A stretch of DNA of 64,000 bases from Thermoplasmata archaeon. GTDB taxonomy: Archaea; Thermoplasmatota; Thermoplasmata; Lutacidiplasmatales; SKW197. The stretch covers positions 72,886 through 136,885 of the forward strand of contig JAOAJK010000001.1 in NCBI GenBank assembly GCA_026414225.1, in the 5' to 3' direction. The position numbers and the translations under genes are program-made. Positions 17,926-25,454 of this stretch are shown one piece after another. Numbering within the stretch: the stretch's first letter is position 1; every line of letters begins with the position of its first letter. The notes under the pieces are model-generated. The model was not told the DNA's origin. It saw only the letters and a program-made list of their open reading frames with translations, and did not search any database.

Positions 17926-18204
17926 CTCTATGTCAACTGGACTCTCGACAGGTTTTAGGGGTTCTGTTGTGAGAGTGTATCTTACATTTGTACCCCTCAG
18001 GGCCCTGTGGAGACGCTCTGTAATTTCCAGGAACTCGCCGTCATTGTGGTAGTCAATCATAAAGTCGTGATGGCCCTGGACTATCTGGAATCCCAAGCTC
18101 GTCATTATCCTGATGATTTCTGCTGGCGATGCTCCTTCGCTCGAAAATTCAAATCGCACATAGGTCCTTCTGGTTTCCGTGCCTTTGACATATATTTTGA
18201 TCAT
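17914..18204 (-). CDS. Small conserved-looking protein of unknown function
   Basis: 96 residues from the ATG at 18204, which has GTGAGG 5 nt upstream. A GTG three codons earlier overlaps that site. Alternating strands and helices (IKIYVKGTETRRTYVRFEFSS, then SPAEIIRIMTSLGFQIVQ) suggest a small alpha/beta fold. No active-site pattern is evident. It converges with purE, overlapping its last 12 nt. The promoter region holds two perfect palindromes. Confidence 0.65.
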   Translation of the reverse strand: MIKIYVKGTETRRTYVRFEFSSEGASPAEIIRIMTSLGFQIVQGHHDFMIDYHNDGEFLEITERLHRALRGTNVRYTLTTEPLKPVESPVDIESMI

Positions 18205-18210
18205 ATTCCT

Positions 18211-18248
18211 CACTTAAAGTGCTATACCTGTGGTTGTATATTAATATA
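18211..18248. promoter_or_regulatory. Palindrome pair in the promoter of the 96-residue protein gene
   Basis: CACTTAAAGTG (18211-18221) is a perfect inverted repeat around one base, just upstream of the ATG at 18204. TATATTAATATA (18237-18248) is a perfect 12-bp palindrome at TATA-box distance. The first could be an operator; the second serves as the TATA element. Confidence 0.4.
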
Positions 18249-18321
18249 ACGGTGGAAGGGTGAGAAGAGAAACTCCAGAGCATTGTTAATAGCGTCTAAA
18301 GTGGCACAATACCCCAAAAGT

Positions 18322-18329
18322 TTTATATA
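18322..18329 (+). promoter_or_regulatory. TATA box of the first pilin-like gene
   Basis: tttatata lies about 35-40 nt upstream of the ATG at 18364. A short leader carries GGTGATA 6 nt before the start codon. Confidence 0.55.
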
Positions 18330-18363
18330 CCCAAATCACCATTTAATCTGTGGTGATAAAAAA

Positions 18364-18780
18364 ATGAGGCGGTTTAAAGTAAGCAGGAAAGGTGCACTAG
18401 AGGGACTTCCGCTGTACCTGATCATCATGGTGATCATCGCAGCGGTGGGCATTGCCATCCTCGTGGGCTGGATGTACATGGTGAAGAAGCCGGAGCTGGA
18501 CCACATCTCGATTGAGGTTACAGACATGACAATCGGAAATACATACGACTTCAACATCACTGCCTACGATGTGAACGGCAAGACACTTGAGGGCGTTGAA
18601 ATCCATCTAGAAGGTTGTGGTGTGGATGTGAAGAAGCTCACCGACAAGAATGGACAGGCACAGTTCTCTGTCACTCCGACGCTACCCCAAAATGTGCATA
18701 CTGGCGAGATCAAAGTGACTGCCAAGTACACAGGCACTACAATGAAAATCGTCCAGGGAATCATAACGGTGCACGACTGA
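18364..18780 (+). CDS. Pilin-like surface protein with Ig-like domain
   Basis: 138 residues. The N-terminus is short, basic and ends in SRKG, followed by ALEGLPLYLIIMVIIAAVG and a single hydrophobic helix. That is the layout of class III (type IV prepilin) signal peptides, cut before the hydrophobic helix, probably between Gly and Ala. The rest (about 45-138) is a beta-sandwich resembling bacterial Ig-like (Big-1) domains: a DVNGKTLEGVEIHLEG strand pair, then LTDKNGQAQFSVTP. A role in a pilus or surface filament is inferred. GGTGATA precedes the ATG. A T-rich terminator separates it from a second pilin-like gene with the same ALEGLPL motif. Confidence 0.75.
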   Translation: MRRFKVSRKGALEGLPLYLIIMVIIAAVGIAILVGWMYMVKKPELDHISIEVTDMTIGNTYDFNITAYDVNGKTLEGVEIHLEGCGVDVKKLTDKNGQAQFSVTPTLPQNVHTGEIKVTAKYTGTTMKIVQGIITVHD

Positions 18781-18792
18781 AAACCTATTAAC

Positions 18793-18808
18793 ACTTTTTT
18801 AATTTTTT
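18793..18808 (+). terminator. Oligo-T transcription terminator
   Basis: The run acttttttaattttttg lies 13 nt after the first pilin-like gene. Archaeal RNA polymerase stops at such T stretches. Some read-through into the second pilin-like gene would tune the ratio of the two products. Confidence 0.5.
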
Positions 18809-18814
18809 GTGAAT

Positions 18815-19294
18815 ATGTTTGTGAAGAATAATAAAGCACTGGAAGGTTTACCTCTACAGCTGACGATAATTGCGGTTGTCCTTGGCATATCTATCCCCTT
18901 GATTTTTGGCGCATTCTTCTCCTATGACAGGTTCAACACGGAGCAGCAACTCAGAAATGAATTAAATATTCTGGCTAATGCTGCAAAGAAGGTGTACCTG
19001 GGAACGGTGAACAGTTCAGATAGCGTCACGCTCCACATCAACGAGGGGTTTTTCACGAAAATAGAGTACATTAAAATCGGGGCTCCGGTAACCCAGACCA
19101 CAAATACGACCACAATCGTATATCGGCTTACCAGCGTAGGAGAGGGAAAAATTGTAATCACGAACCCAAACATCAAGATGTGTTCAGACAAAAACGATAC
19201 CTTCACGCTGGGGAGAGGCCTTCACAATCTGATTCTCACATGCAAATACAGTTCCACAACGGGAATTTATGTGGAAATTACAGAGGCCGCCTAA
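18815..19294 (+). CDS. Second pilin-like surface protein
   Basis: 159 residues from the ATG at 18815. A GTG two codons upstream is possible. It starts MFVKNNKALEGLPLQLTI and so shares the ALEGLPLxL prepilin-type motif with the neighbour, followed by one hydrophobic helix. After the helix, NTEQQLRNELNILANAAKKVY continues the amphipathic stalk typical of pilins. The remainder is beta-rich with several Asn-X-Ser/Thr sites. It ends 4 nt inside the convergent branching-enzyme gene. Co-assembly with the first protein is inferred. Confidence 0.73.
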   Translation: MFVKNNKALEGLPLQLTIIAVVLGISIPLIFGAFFSYDRFNTEQQLRNELNILANAAKKVYLGTVNSSDSVTLHINEGFFTKIEYIKIGAPVTQTTNTTTIVYRLTSVGEGKIVITNPNIKMCSDKNDTFTLGRGLHNLILTCKYSSTTGIYVEITEAA

Positions 19295-20865
19295 CGGTAA
19301 ATTCTGTAGTCAATTTCCGGGAAGAGGTTGTGTCTAAACTCCAGGTCTGAAAGAAATCTCTCATCTACCGTACCCGAGATTATCTGGTAATAGAGATTTG
19401 TGAAATTTGTGATGTGTTCCCTGAACCGCTTCACCGCATACTCTACATCAGTGCCTGTATGCATTATGAATGGCCAGTCGGAGGACTGGGCGAGGAGCAA
19501 CTCTCTCGCACACTGGTTGAGGGCACGGTGCAGCAATCCGTCTGGGTTCTCAAACCTTCTTGCAAGCTCACTCATTCTTTCACCTGCCTTGTGGAGGTGC
19601 CTGTAAATCCAGTCATTGCTGCCATTGAGCCACACCTCGCAGTAGCCCTTCCATCCCCAGCTTGAGAAGTTCACCTCGACAACTTGGTTTTCAGGATATT
19701 CTTTCAGATACTCACTCGGTGTTATGGTTTTGATTGTTTGCTGGTCGTAATGAATCTTTTTGAAGAGAAAATAGAGAAAGTCAATCCCTTCATTCCACCA
19801 GTGCCCATAAAGTTCAGCATCGTACGGAGCGACAATAATCGGCTTTCTGTCCATCAAGGAATACAGATACTCTACCTGCTTTTCCCTGCACCACATGAAG
19901 TGACCGGCATGCTCCGCTGCCTTATCAAGTGCCCTCTCCGGCACATAGGGTTCCTTGTGCACCCCCGGTCCCGTGATTCTGTAGTACTTGATGCCTACAA
20001 AGCATCTTTTTCCATCTCTATGAAGATAGGGTTTTATGTACTCATACTCCAGATCCCAGCCCACATCCCTGTAAAACTCCCGATAGTTGTAATCTCCGGG
20101 GTATCCTTCCTTTGCACTCCAGACCTGTTTCGAACTCTCAACATCCCTTCCGAAAGCGGCGACACCAGATGGGCAGTAAACGGGTGCATAAACACTGTAT
20201 CTCGGCCTGGGTTTTCCGAAAAGCAAACCATGGGTATCCACAAAGAAATACCTGATACCAAAATCCTTCAGGAATTCATCGTGTCCTGGCATATATCCAC
20301 ACTCAGGTAACCATATGCCCCGTGGTGCTTTCTCAAAGACCCGCTTATAGTTCTGGACCGCAACTCCAATCTGGGCACGAACACATTCTGGATTTACTGC
20401 CAGTAATGGCAAGAAACCATGGGTAGCTCCTACTGTAATAATTTCGAGCACTCCCTGCTCCTGGAAATGTTTGAAGCCCCTGTTCAGGTCTCTTCCATAA
20501 GCCAGATATGTGTCTTTCACCCCTGCAAACCTTTCAAGATACCAGTGTGCAAGTTTGTTAAACTCGGGCTGAAACTGGGTACGCACAATTTCTTTTTTGC
20601 AGAGGTCGATCAATCTATCCAATCTTGCCAGGCATCTCTCCTGTAACAATCTATCCTCGAACATTGCGGAAAGCGTGGGACTTATTGACATTGTGATCCT
20701 GAAATCCACGCCTTCATTCACCAGCGCCTGGTACCTCTGGAGCAGTGGGACATAGGTCTCGGCAACTGCCTCGTAGAACCAGTCCTCTTCAAAAAAATCC
20801 TCATACTCTGGATGTCTGACAAACGGAAGATGGGCATGAAGCACGAGATTAAGATAGCCCAGCAT
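19291..20865 (-). CDS. GH57 family 1,4-alpha-glucan branching enzyme
   Basis: 524 residues, full length for the family. It transfers alpha-1,4-glucan segments to alpha-1,6 positions to branch glycogen-like polymers. The N-terminal LNLVLHAHLPFVRHPE is the first GH57 block. The nucleophile is Glu188 in IWLPECGYMPG and the acid/base Asp349 in APYDAELYGHWW. The C-terminal helical part ends with LYYQIISG. The positions match biochemically studied archaeal and Thermus branching enzymes. The gene starts 5 nt after the DUF4912 gene, in the order TrmB, aldolase, DUF4912, GH57. Confidence 0.92.
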   Translation of the reverse strand: MLGYLNLVLHAHLPFVRHPEYEDFFEEDWFYEAVAETYVPLLQRYQALVNEGVDFRITMSISPTLSAMFEDRLLQERCLARLDRLIDLCKKEIVRTQFQPEFNKLAHWYLERFAGVKDTYLAYGRDLNRGFKHFQEQGVLEIITVGATHGFLPLLAVNPECVRAQIGVAVQNYKRVFEKAPRGIWLPECGYMPGHDEFLKDFGIRYFFVDTHGLLFGKPRPRYSVYAPVYCPSGVAAFGRDVESSKQVWSAKEGYPGDYNYREFYRDVGWDLEYEYIKPYLHRDGKRCFVGIKYYRITGPGVHKEPYVPERALDKAAEHAGHFMWCREKQVEYLYSLMDRKPIIVAPYDAELYGHWWNEGIDFLYFLFKKIHYDQQTIKTITPSEYLKEYPENQVVEVNFSSWGWKGYCEVWLNGSNDWIYRHLHKAGERMSELARRFENPDGLLHRALNQCARELLLAQSSDWPFIMHTGTDVEYAVKRFREHITNFTNLYYQIISGTVDERFLSDLEFRHNLFPEIDYRIYR

Positions 20866-20870
20866 CCTCT

Positions 20871-21794
20871 CTATGCCCTCATCCTTCTCGTGACTTCTAT
20901 CTTTATCTCCCTCTCCTCCTTACCGTCCCTGGATCTGGCTTTAAGCAGGATTTCTCTCTCACCATCTGGTAAAGCATATCTCAGGGTAAAGGACCCATCC
21001 TCCCTTAAAGCCACAGGATACCCGTTGGCGGTAACACTTGCATCTTTCTCAGTTGCTCCATAAACAATCAGTTCTGTATCTGCAATAAACCAGAAACCCC
21101 TGCGTTCTTCCATTCCACGGGGCATGCTCCCCCACGAGCCAACGCCAGGGCTTGTGATGTTCGGCACCCTTACCTCTTCCTTGATAATCTGTTCAATTCT
21201 CCTAATCACCTCACCAGAACTCCCGAAAAATTCTCCGCTTTTGGCTCTGAGAATCAATTCGAAAATTTCGTTTACCACCATCCATTTTTCATCCGTGAGA
21301 TGGGTTGGGGCCTCCCTTGGCACTCTCACGATGTTGGAAACGAGGATAGGCACAAAGTTGTCATTCTCATCCTTCAGCCCGAACTCTGCCTGGTATTCTG
21401 TATCTGGGTTGGGAATATTTATGTACCAGGATGTCGTATTCCCCACATCTATATCCATACATTTCCTTTTACCCTTCGTGAGTTCATACACCCTGAGGGT
21501 TTTTCGGAGCACTCCCAGGGATTTTTCTATTTCAACTGCGAGCTTGATTTTGCTCTGATTTGAAAGGTCCCAGTATGCGAAGACCCATCTTGGATCCCGC
21601 ACGAGAAGTACAAGTTTGTCTTCTTCATAACTTGCCGGTAATGGCTCTATCACCGCGGGAATCCCTTCGCAGGTTCTTCTTTCAACATGCGATGAAACCT
21701 GGATTTCTTCAGTTTTCTTCTCTACGGTTCGAGGTTCCTCCACAATTTTCTTATTCGTGTTCTTGGTATTTTTCTTATTCTTCGTTCTGGGCAT
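20871..21794 (-). CDS. DUF4912 domain protein
   Basis: 307 residues. A Lys/Thr/Asn-rich N-terminus (1-35) precedes the DUF4912 domain. The latter is recognisable by LVLLVRDPRWVFAYWDLSNQ near residue 70 and an Ig-like strand series up to about 165. A C-terminal beta-domain (about 235-300) resembles a surface or carbohydrate-binding module. DUF4912 genes are often found next to GH57 glycan enzymes, as here, which suggests a role in glycan binding or regulation of storage polysaccharide metabolism. It lies 2 nt after the aldolase and 5 nt before the branching enzyme. The biochemical function is not established. Confidence 0.8.
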   Translation of the reverse strand: MPRTKNKKNTKNTNKKIVEEPRTVEKKTEEIQVSSHVERRTCEGIPAVIEPLPASYEEDKLVLLVRDPRWVFAYWDLSNQSKIKLAVEIEKSLGVLRKTLRVYELTKGKRKCMDIDVGNTTSWYINIPNPDTEYQAEFGLKDENDNFVPILVSNIVRVPREAPTHLTDEKWMVVNEIFELILRAKSGEFFGSSGEVIRRIEQIIKEEVRVPNITSPGVGSWGSMPRGMEERRGFWFIADTELIVYGATEKDASVTANGYPVALREDGSFTLRYALPDGEREILLKARSRDGKEEREIKIEVTRRMRA

Positions 21795-21796
21795 AA

Positions 21797-22654
21797 CTAT
21801 ACACCCTTTCCGATGCAGCCAAACAACCGCATTTTTTCCTTCACAGCCGCCTTGACATTTTCCTTGCTCTTCTTCAGAACTTTTCTCGGGTCGACCTCTT
21901 CTGGCATCTTCTGGATTGACTCCTTGATTCCGTTCACAAATGCCCTGTTAAGCTCGGTGGCAATGTTGATTTTCCGCACTCCCGCCGCAATTGCATCCCT
22001 TATCCCATCATCAGGGATTCCTGTCGCACCATGCAGCACAAGCGGAATGCCCACGAGTTCCTTTATCTTTCTGATTCTAGGTATGTCCAGTTTCGCGGTC
22101 CGTGTCAGCATTCTGTGCACATTGCCAACAGCAACAGCCAGCGAATCGCACTTGGTCAGTTCAACAAACCGCCTTGCCTCATCCGGGTCTGTCATCAACG
22201 CCTCCACCTCAGAAACTGTGATATGGTCCTCGGTCCCGGCAACCTTCCCGATCTCCGCCTCTACGGGAACACCAACTGGATGAGCTATCTCCACAATTTT
22301 TCTGGTGATTTCCACATTCTTTTCAAACGGAAGGGCTGAGCCATCAAACATAAGGGATGTGAAGCCCGCTCTGAGACACCTAACATTCTGCTCGAAGTCG
22401 GTTCCGTGGTCAAGGTGGAGCACAACGGGCACCTTCACCTCTTTTGCTGCAGTGGTCACCATTCCCACAATAAATTCAAGTCCAGCATATTTTATTGCCC
22501 CCTGGCTTGCCTGTAGGATAACTGGTGCGTTCTCCTCTTCTGCTGCTTCTATTATCGCCTGCACCATCTCGAGGTTATTTGCATTGAATGCCCCGACAGC
22601 GTATTTTTCCTCTTCAGCCCTCTGGAATATTTCTCTTGATGTAACCAGCACCAT
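21797..22654 (-). CDS. Class II fructose-bisphosphate aldolase family protein
   Basis: 285 residues from the ATG at 22654, which has GGTGA 5 nt upstream. The class II fold and metal site are clear: VVLHLDHGTDFE gives the catalytic Asp and a zinc His. VEAEIGKVAG supplies a zinc-region Glu, AVGNVHRM another His, and LVLHGATGIPDD the last His. The usual motif AxGTxHG is AVGNVHRM here, a departure that may change the substrate, for example towards tagatose-bisphosphate or another ketose-bisphosphate. Most archaea use the bifunctional FBP aldolase/phosphatase or class I aldolase instead, so a transferred origin is plausible. TATA box at 22700-22709. Confidence 0.88.
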   Translation of the reverse strand: MVLVTSREIFQRAEEEKYAVGAFNANNLEMVQAIIEAAEEENAPVILQASQGAIKYAGLEFIVGMVTTAAKEVKVPVVLHLDHGTDFEQNVRCLRAGFTSLMFDGSALPFEKNVEITRKIVEIAHPVGVPVEAEIGKVAGTEDHITVSEVEALMTDPDEARRFVELTKCDSLAVAVGNVHRMLTRTAKLDIPRIRKIKELVGIPLVLHGATGIPDDGIRDAIAAGVRKINIATELNRAFVNGIKESIQKMPEEVDPRKVLKKSKENVKAAVKEKMRLFGCIGKGV

Positions 22655-22699
22655 AGTTCTCACCAGATTTTCTTCTCTTTTTGAAGATTATACCCTTTT

Positions 22700-22709
22700 A
22701 TTATATAAA
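22700..22709 (-). promoter_or_regulatory. TATA box of the aldolase-DUF4912-GH57 operon
   Basis: ctttatataa on the minus strand lies about 50 nt upstream of the ATG at 22654. A leader of some 25 nt carries the GGTGA site. This region is a natural target for the TrmB protein encoded just upstream. Confidence 0.5.
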
Positions 22710-22760
22710 GTTTTTTTAAGTCCATTATTGTCCAGGTGGAGCCAGCAACCCGCGAGCAAA

Positions 22761-23594
22761 TCAGAAGAGCCGCTCCATCTGTTCGAACGGCACCGCTTCA
22801 GCATAGAGTTTTTCGAAAAGTTCTTTAAAGGGCCTCACCGCCCCCAGATGCTTTATTACTAACGCAACAAAATCTCTCCTCAAGCTGAGCGGGTCTTCGA
22901 GTGCAAGCCACACTTCCTTGTCATCAAAGAGGGCAAATTTGCTTGGTACATTTTCAATGAAACGAATGTCTCCTCCTTTTCTGTGTAGGATTTTCACAAG
23001 CTGGATTATTTTTGGATTCAATGACTCCGGGTCTGACTGGTAGATTGAACGCACTTTCACACCCTTTTCCAGTGCCTCGAAGGTTGCAAAATACTGGACC
23101 TCTGACGGTGCATAAGGAGATTTTTCCAGTGTTAGAATTTCCACTTCCGCGGCCCTCGCAGTGTCTGCATAGCTGGCTGCAATTGCATTTGGGTCCTTGA
23201 GCACCCATACATATTCTCCAGTGGGCGCCTCCCTGGCGTACTGTCCACCTATTTCCTTCAGCTTTTCCATCAAAAAGTTCGCAGTAACCTCCCTTCTCGT
23301 TATTGTCTCACTGAGCTGCTGCTTCATTGTTTCCAGGTAGCCCTTCAGAGCAATGTCGGGGGAGATTGCGAGGTATTTTGTGACCTTACCCGGATGTGAT
23401 TGACAGAACCCTTTTCTTTCAAGGGTCATAAGCACATCGTAAACCCTCGTTTTTGGCACCCCAGAAATTTCAGACACCTGTATGGCAGTGATTTCACCCC
23501 CTCTTATTAGCCCGAGGTAGGCCTTTGCCTCGTATGGTGAAAGCCCCAATTCTTCAAGTTTAGCCAAATACTCGCTGTAGTCCTCATCTGCCAT
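22761..23594 (-). CDS. TrmB family sugar-responsive transcriptional regulator
   Basis: 277 residues from the ATG at 23594, which has GGTGA upstream. The N-terminal winged helix spans about residues 8-85 (LGLSPYEAKAYLGLIRGGEIT, then SGVPKTRVYDVLMTLERKG). The C-terminal part resembles the TrmB effector domain, with a phospholipase D-like region around 120-250 (VWVLKDPNAIAASYAD, DKEVWLALEDP). TrmB proteins bind sugars and control sugar transport and glycolysis/gluconeogenesis genes. Its placement upstream of the aldolase and branching-enzyme genes fits that role. Confidence 0.87.
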   Translation of the reverse strand: MADEDYSEYLAKLEELGLSPYEAKAYLGLIRGGEITAIQVSEISGVPKTRVYDVLMTLERKGFCQSHPGKVTKYLAISPDIALKGYLETMKQQLSETITRREVTANFLMEKLKEIGGQYAREAPTGEYVWVLKDPNAIAASYADTARAAEVEILTLEKSPYAPSEVQYFATFEALEKGVKVRSIYQSDPESLNPKIIQLVKILHRKGGDIRFIENVPSKFALFDDKEVWLALEDPLSLRRDFVALVIKHLGAVRPFKELFEKLYAEAVPFEQMERLF

Positions 23595-23630
23595 ACATTT
23601 CACCAGATGCAGTAACATTAATGCATTGTT

Positions 23631-23640
23631 AATATATAAA
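23631..23640 (-). promoter_or_regulatory. TATA box of the TrmB gene, with possible operator
   Basis: tttatatatt on the minus strand lies about 41 nt upstream of the ATG at 23594. Next to it, around 23607-23626, ATGCA and TGCAT form an inverted repeat around gtaacattaa, which could be an autoregulatory site. Confidence 0.4.
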
Positions 23641-23652
23641 CATATCTCAACC

Positions 23653-23677
23653 GGGGGAAATAATTTTATTTACCCCC
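23653..23677 (+). promoter_or_regulatory. Inverted repeat enclosing the TATA box of the PAC2-guaA operon
   Basis: GGGGG at 23653-23657 and CCCCC at 23673-23677 flank an AT-rich core in which aaataa is mirrored by ttattt. The core contains the likely TATA box (about 23663-23671) of the gene starting at 23703. A repressor binding here would block TBP, which is inference. Confidence 0.35.
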
Positions 23678-23702
23678 TGCCAATCTCCGCATCGGTGTTT
23701 CA

Positions 23703-24476
23703 ATGCCAAGCAAGGAAATTGTGAAGAAAAAGGTTGTGGAAAAAAGTGTTCGACTTATCGAGCAAAAGCAGGTAAAGTGCGAGAATGCCGTGTTTGTCGA
23801 GGCATTTCCAAGTGTCGGATTAATTGGAAGTATTGTCGGCAATTTTCTGGTAGATAGTTTTAAACTGGAAAGGGTTGCAACTATCGTCTCAGATTATTTT
23901 CCGCCTGTAGCAATAGTCCGGAATTCAGTGCCCTCGCACCCTGTAAGGATATACGGAAACGATAGAATCCTCGTATTCCTATCCGAATTTGTGCCAGACC
24001 CTTTCCTCACCAAGGAGCTATCTGAGCTTATCCTTGAACTGGCAAAAACCAGAAAATGCTCCATGATTATTTCTCCTGAGGGCGTGGTTTATAACGGGTC
24101 ATCAGAAGAAAACCATGGTATCTACGGGGTAGGCTCGACACCTAAAATGCGTAAGTTACTGGAGGAACACAACATCACCGCCCTGAGAGACGGGATAATC
24201 TCCGGGATTTCAGGAATGCTGCTCGCGGATGGAGAATTGAACGGCATTGATGTGCTCTGCCTCCTGGCTGAAAGCAACCCCAAAATACCTGATGCACGGG
24301 CAGCAATCAGAATCGTGCATATCCTGGATGAGTTACTCCCAGACATAGAAATTGATGTTGCTCCCCTCGAAGCCCAGGCAGCAATGTTTGAGAAAATGTT
24401 CAAGGAGTCGGTGGAGAAGGCAAGAACAAGCTTAGAGAAACACGAGATTGACTCCTTCCATACAATGTACGGGTGA
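23703..24476 (+). CDS. PAC2 family protein (proteasome assembly chaperone-like)
   Basis: 257 residues. PAC2 family proteins assist 20S proteasome assembly in eukaryotes; archaeal homologues such as PbaA/PbaB form related complexes. Typical features are [20 protein letters not shown] near residue 32, [27 protein letters not shown], and the [15 protein letters not shown] motif. The C-terminal helices include [18 protein letters not shown]. The stop lies within the GGTGA site of the next gene, guaA subunit B, so the two are coupled. The functional link to GMP synthesis is unknown. Confidence 0.87.
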   Translation: MPSKEIVKKKVVEKSVRLIEQKQVKCENAVFVEAFPSVGLIGSIVGNFLVDSFKLERVATIVSDYFPPVAIVRNSVPSHPVRIYGNDRILVFLSEFVPDPFLTKELSELILELAKTRKCSMIISPEGVVYNGSSEENHGIYGVGSTPKMRKLLEEHNITALRDGIISGISGMLLADGELNGIDVLCLLAESNPKIPDARAAIRIVHILDELLPDIEIDVAPLEAQAAMFEKMFKESVEKARTSLEKHEIDSFHTMYG

Positions 24477-24481
24477 ACCTT

Positions 24482-25429
24482 ATGTTTGAACCTGGGGTTT
24501 TTCTTGAGGAAAGTGTGGAAAAAATCAGGGGGGAAGTAGCGGGAAAAGCTGTGATTGCATGCTCGGGAGGTGTGGATAGCACCACAGCCGCCGCAATCGT
24601 CTCAAAAGCAATAGGGGACAATCTTCTGGCAGTTTATGTTGATACAGGTTTTATGAGAAAAAACGAAACTCAGAATGTGGAAACTACTTTGAAAAAACTC
24701 GGGCTTAACTACAGAATTGTGGATGCGAGAAAAGAGTTCATCTCGGCGCTGAAGGGTGTTGTTGACCCAGAAGCGAAAAGAAAGATTATAGGGGAGAAAT
24801 TTATCCGTGTTTTTGAGCGTGAAGCCCGGGATTTCGGAGCAGAATATTTAGTGCAGGGAACAATTGCGCCCGACTGGATAGAAAGCGGAGATGGCCTGCG
24901 GGACACAATCAAATCCCATCACAATGTGGGAGGATTGCCAGAGGAGATGAACTTAAAGCTGGTGGAGCCCCTGCGTGACCTCTACAAGGATGAGGTGAGA
25001 AAGGTGGCGGCCTACCTTGGAATTCCGGTGCATGACCGCCAGCCGTTCCCTGGCCCGGGTCTCGCTATCAGGATTCTTGGAGAGGTGAATGAAGAACGCC
25101 TGGAAATTGTGCGGGAGGCATGCGCTATTGTCGAGGAAGAAATAGAGACGGCGGTGAAATCAGGGCAGATTCAGAAGCCCTGGCAGTACTTTGCCGTGCT
25201 GCTACCAATCAAAAGTGTCGGGGTTCACGGAGATGTGCGTTCTTATGGTTACACCGTTGCCGTGCGTTCCGTGGAGTCAATCGATGCAATGAGTGCCGAG
25301 TATTCAAAGATTCCCCATCATGTTCTTGAGAAAATTTCAATCCGCATCACCAACGAGCTGAAGGAGAAGGTAAACAGGGTGGTCTATGACATTTCCCACA
25401 AGCCGCCAGCCACCATAGAATGGGAGTGA
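24482..25429 (+). CDS. guaAB: GMP synthase, ATP-pyrophosphatase subunit B
   Basis: 315 residues from the ATG at 24482. It converts XMP to GMP using ATP and ammonia supplied by a separate glutaminase subunit, as is usual in archaea. The PP-loop is [14 protein letters not shown] near the N-terminus, and TIAPDWIES is the conserved xanthylate region. The dimerisation domain ends with [14 protein letters not shown]. The glutaminase partner gene is not in this window. The first ATG in frame after the PAC2 stop has GGTGA 5 nt upstream. Confidence 0.95.
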   Translation: MFEPGVFLEESVEKIRGEVAGKAVIACSGGVDSTTAAAIVSKAIGDNLLAVYVDTGFMRKNETQNVETTLKKLGLNYRIVDARKEFISALKGVVDPEAKRKIIGEKFIRVFEREARDFGAEYLVQGTIAPDWIESGDGLRDTIKSHHNVGGLPEEMNLKLVEPLRDLYKDEVRKVAAYLGIPVHDRQPFPGPGLAIRILGEVNEERLEIVREACAIVEEEIETAVKSGQIQKPWQYFAVLLPIKSVGVHGDVRSYGYTVAVRSVESIDAMSAEYSKIPHHVLEKISIRITNELKEKVNRVVYDISHKPPATIEWE

Positions 25430-25454
25430 AATTTCCCACATCAGCCCATCAGCA

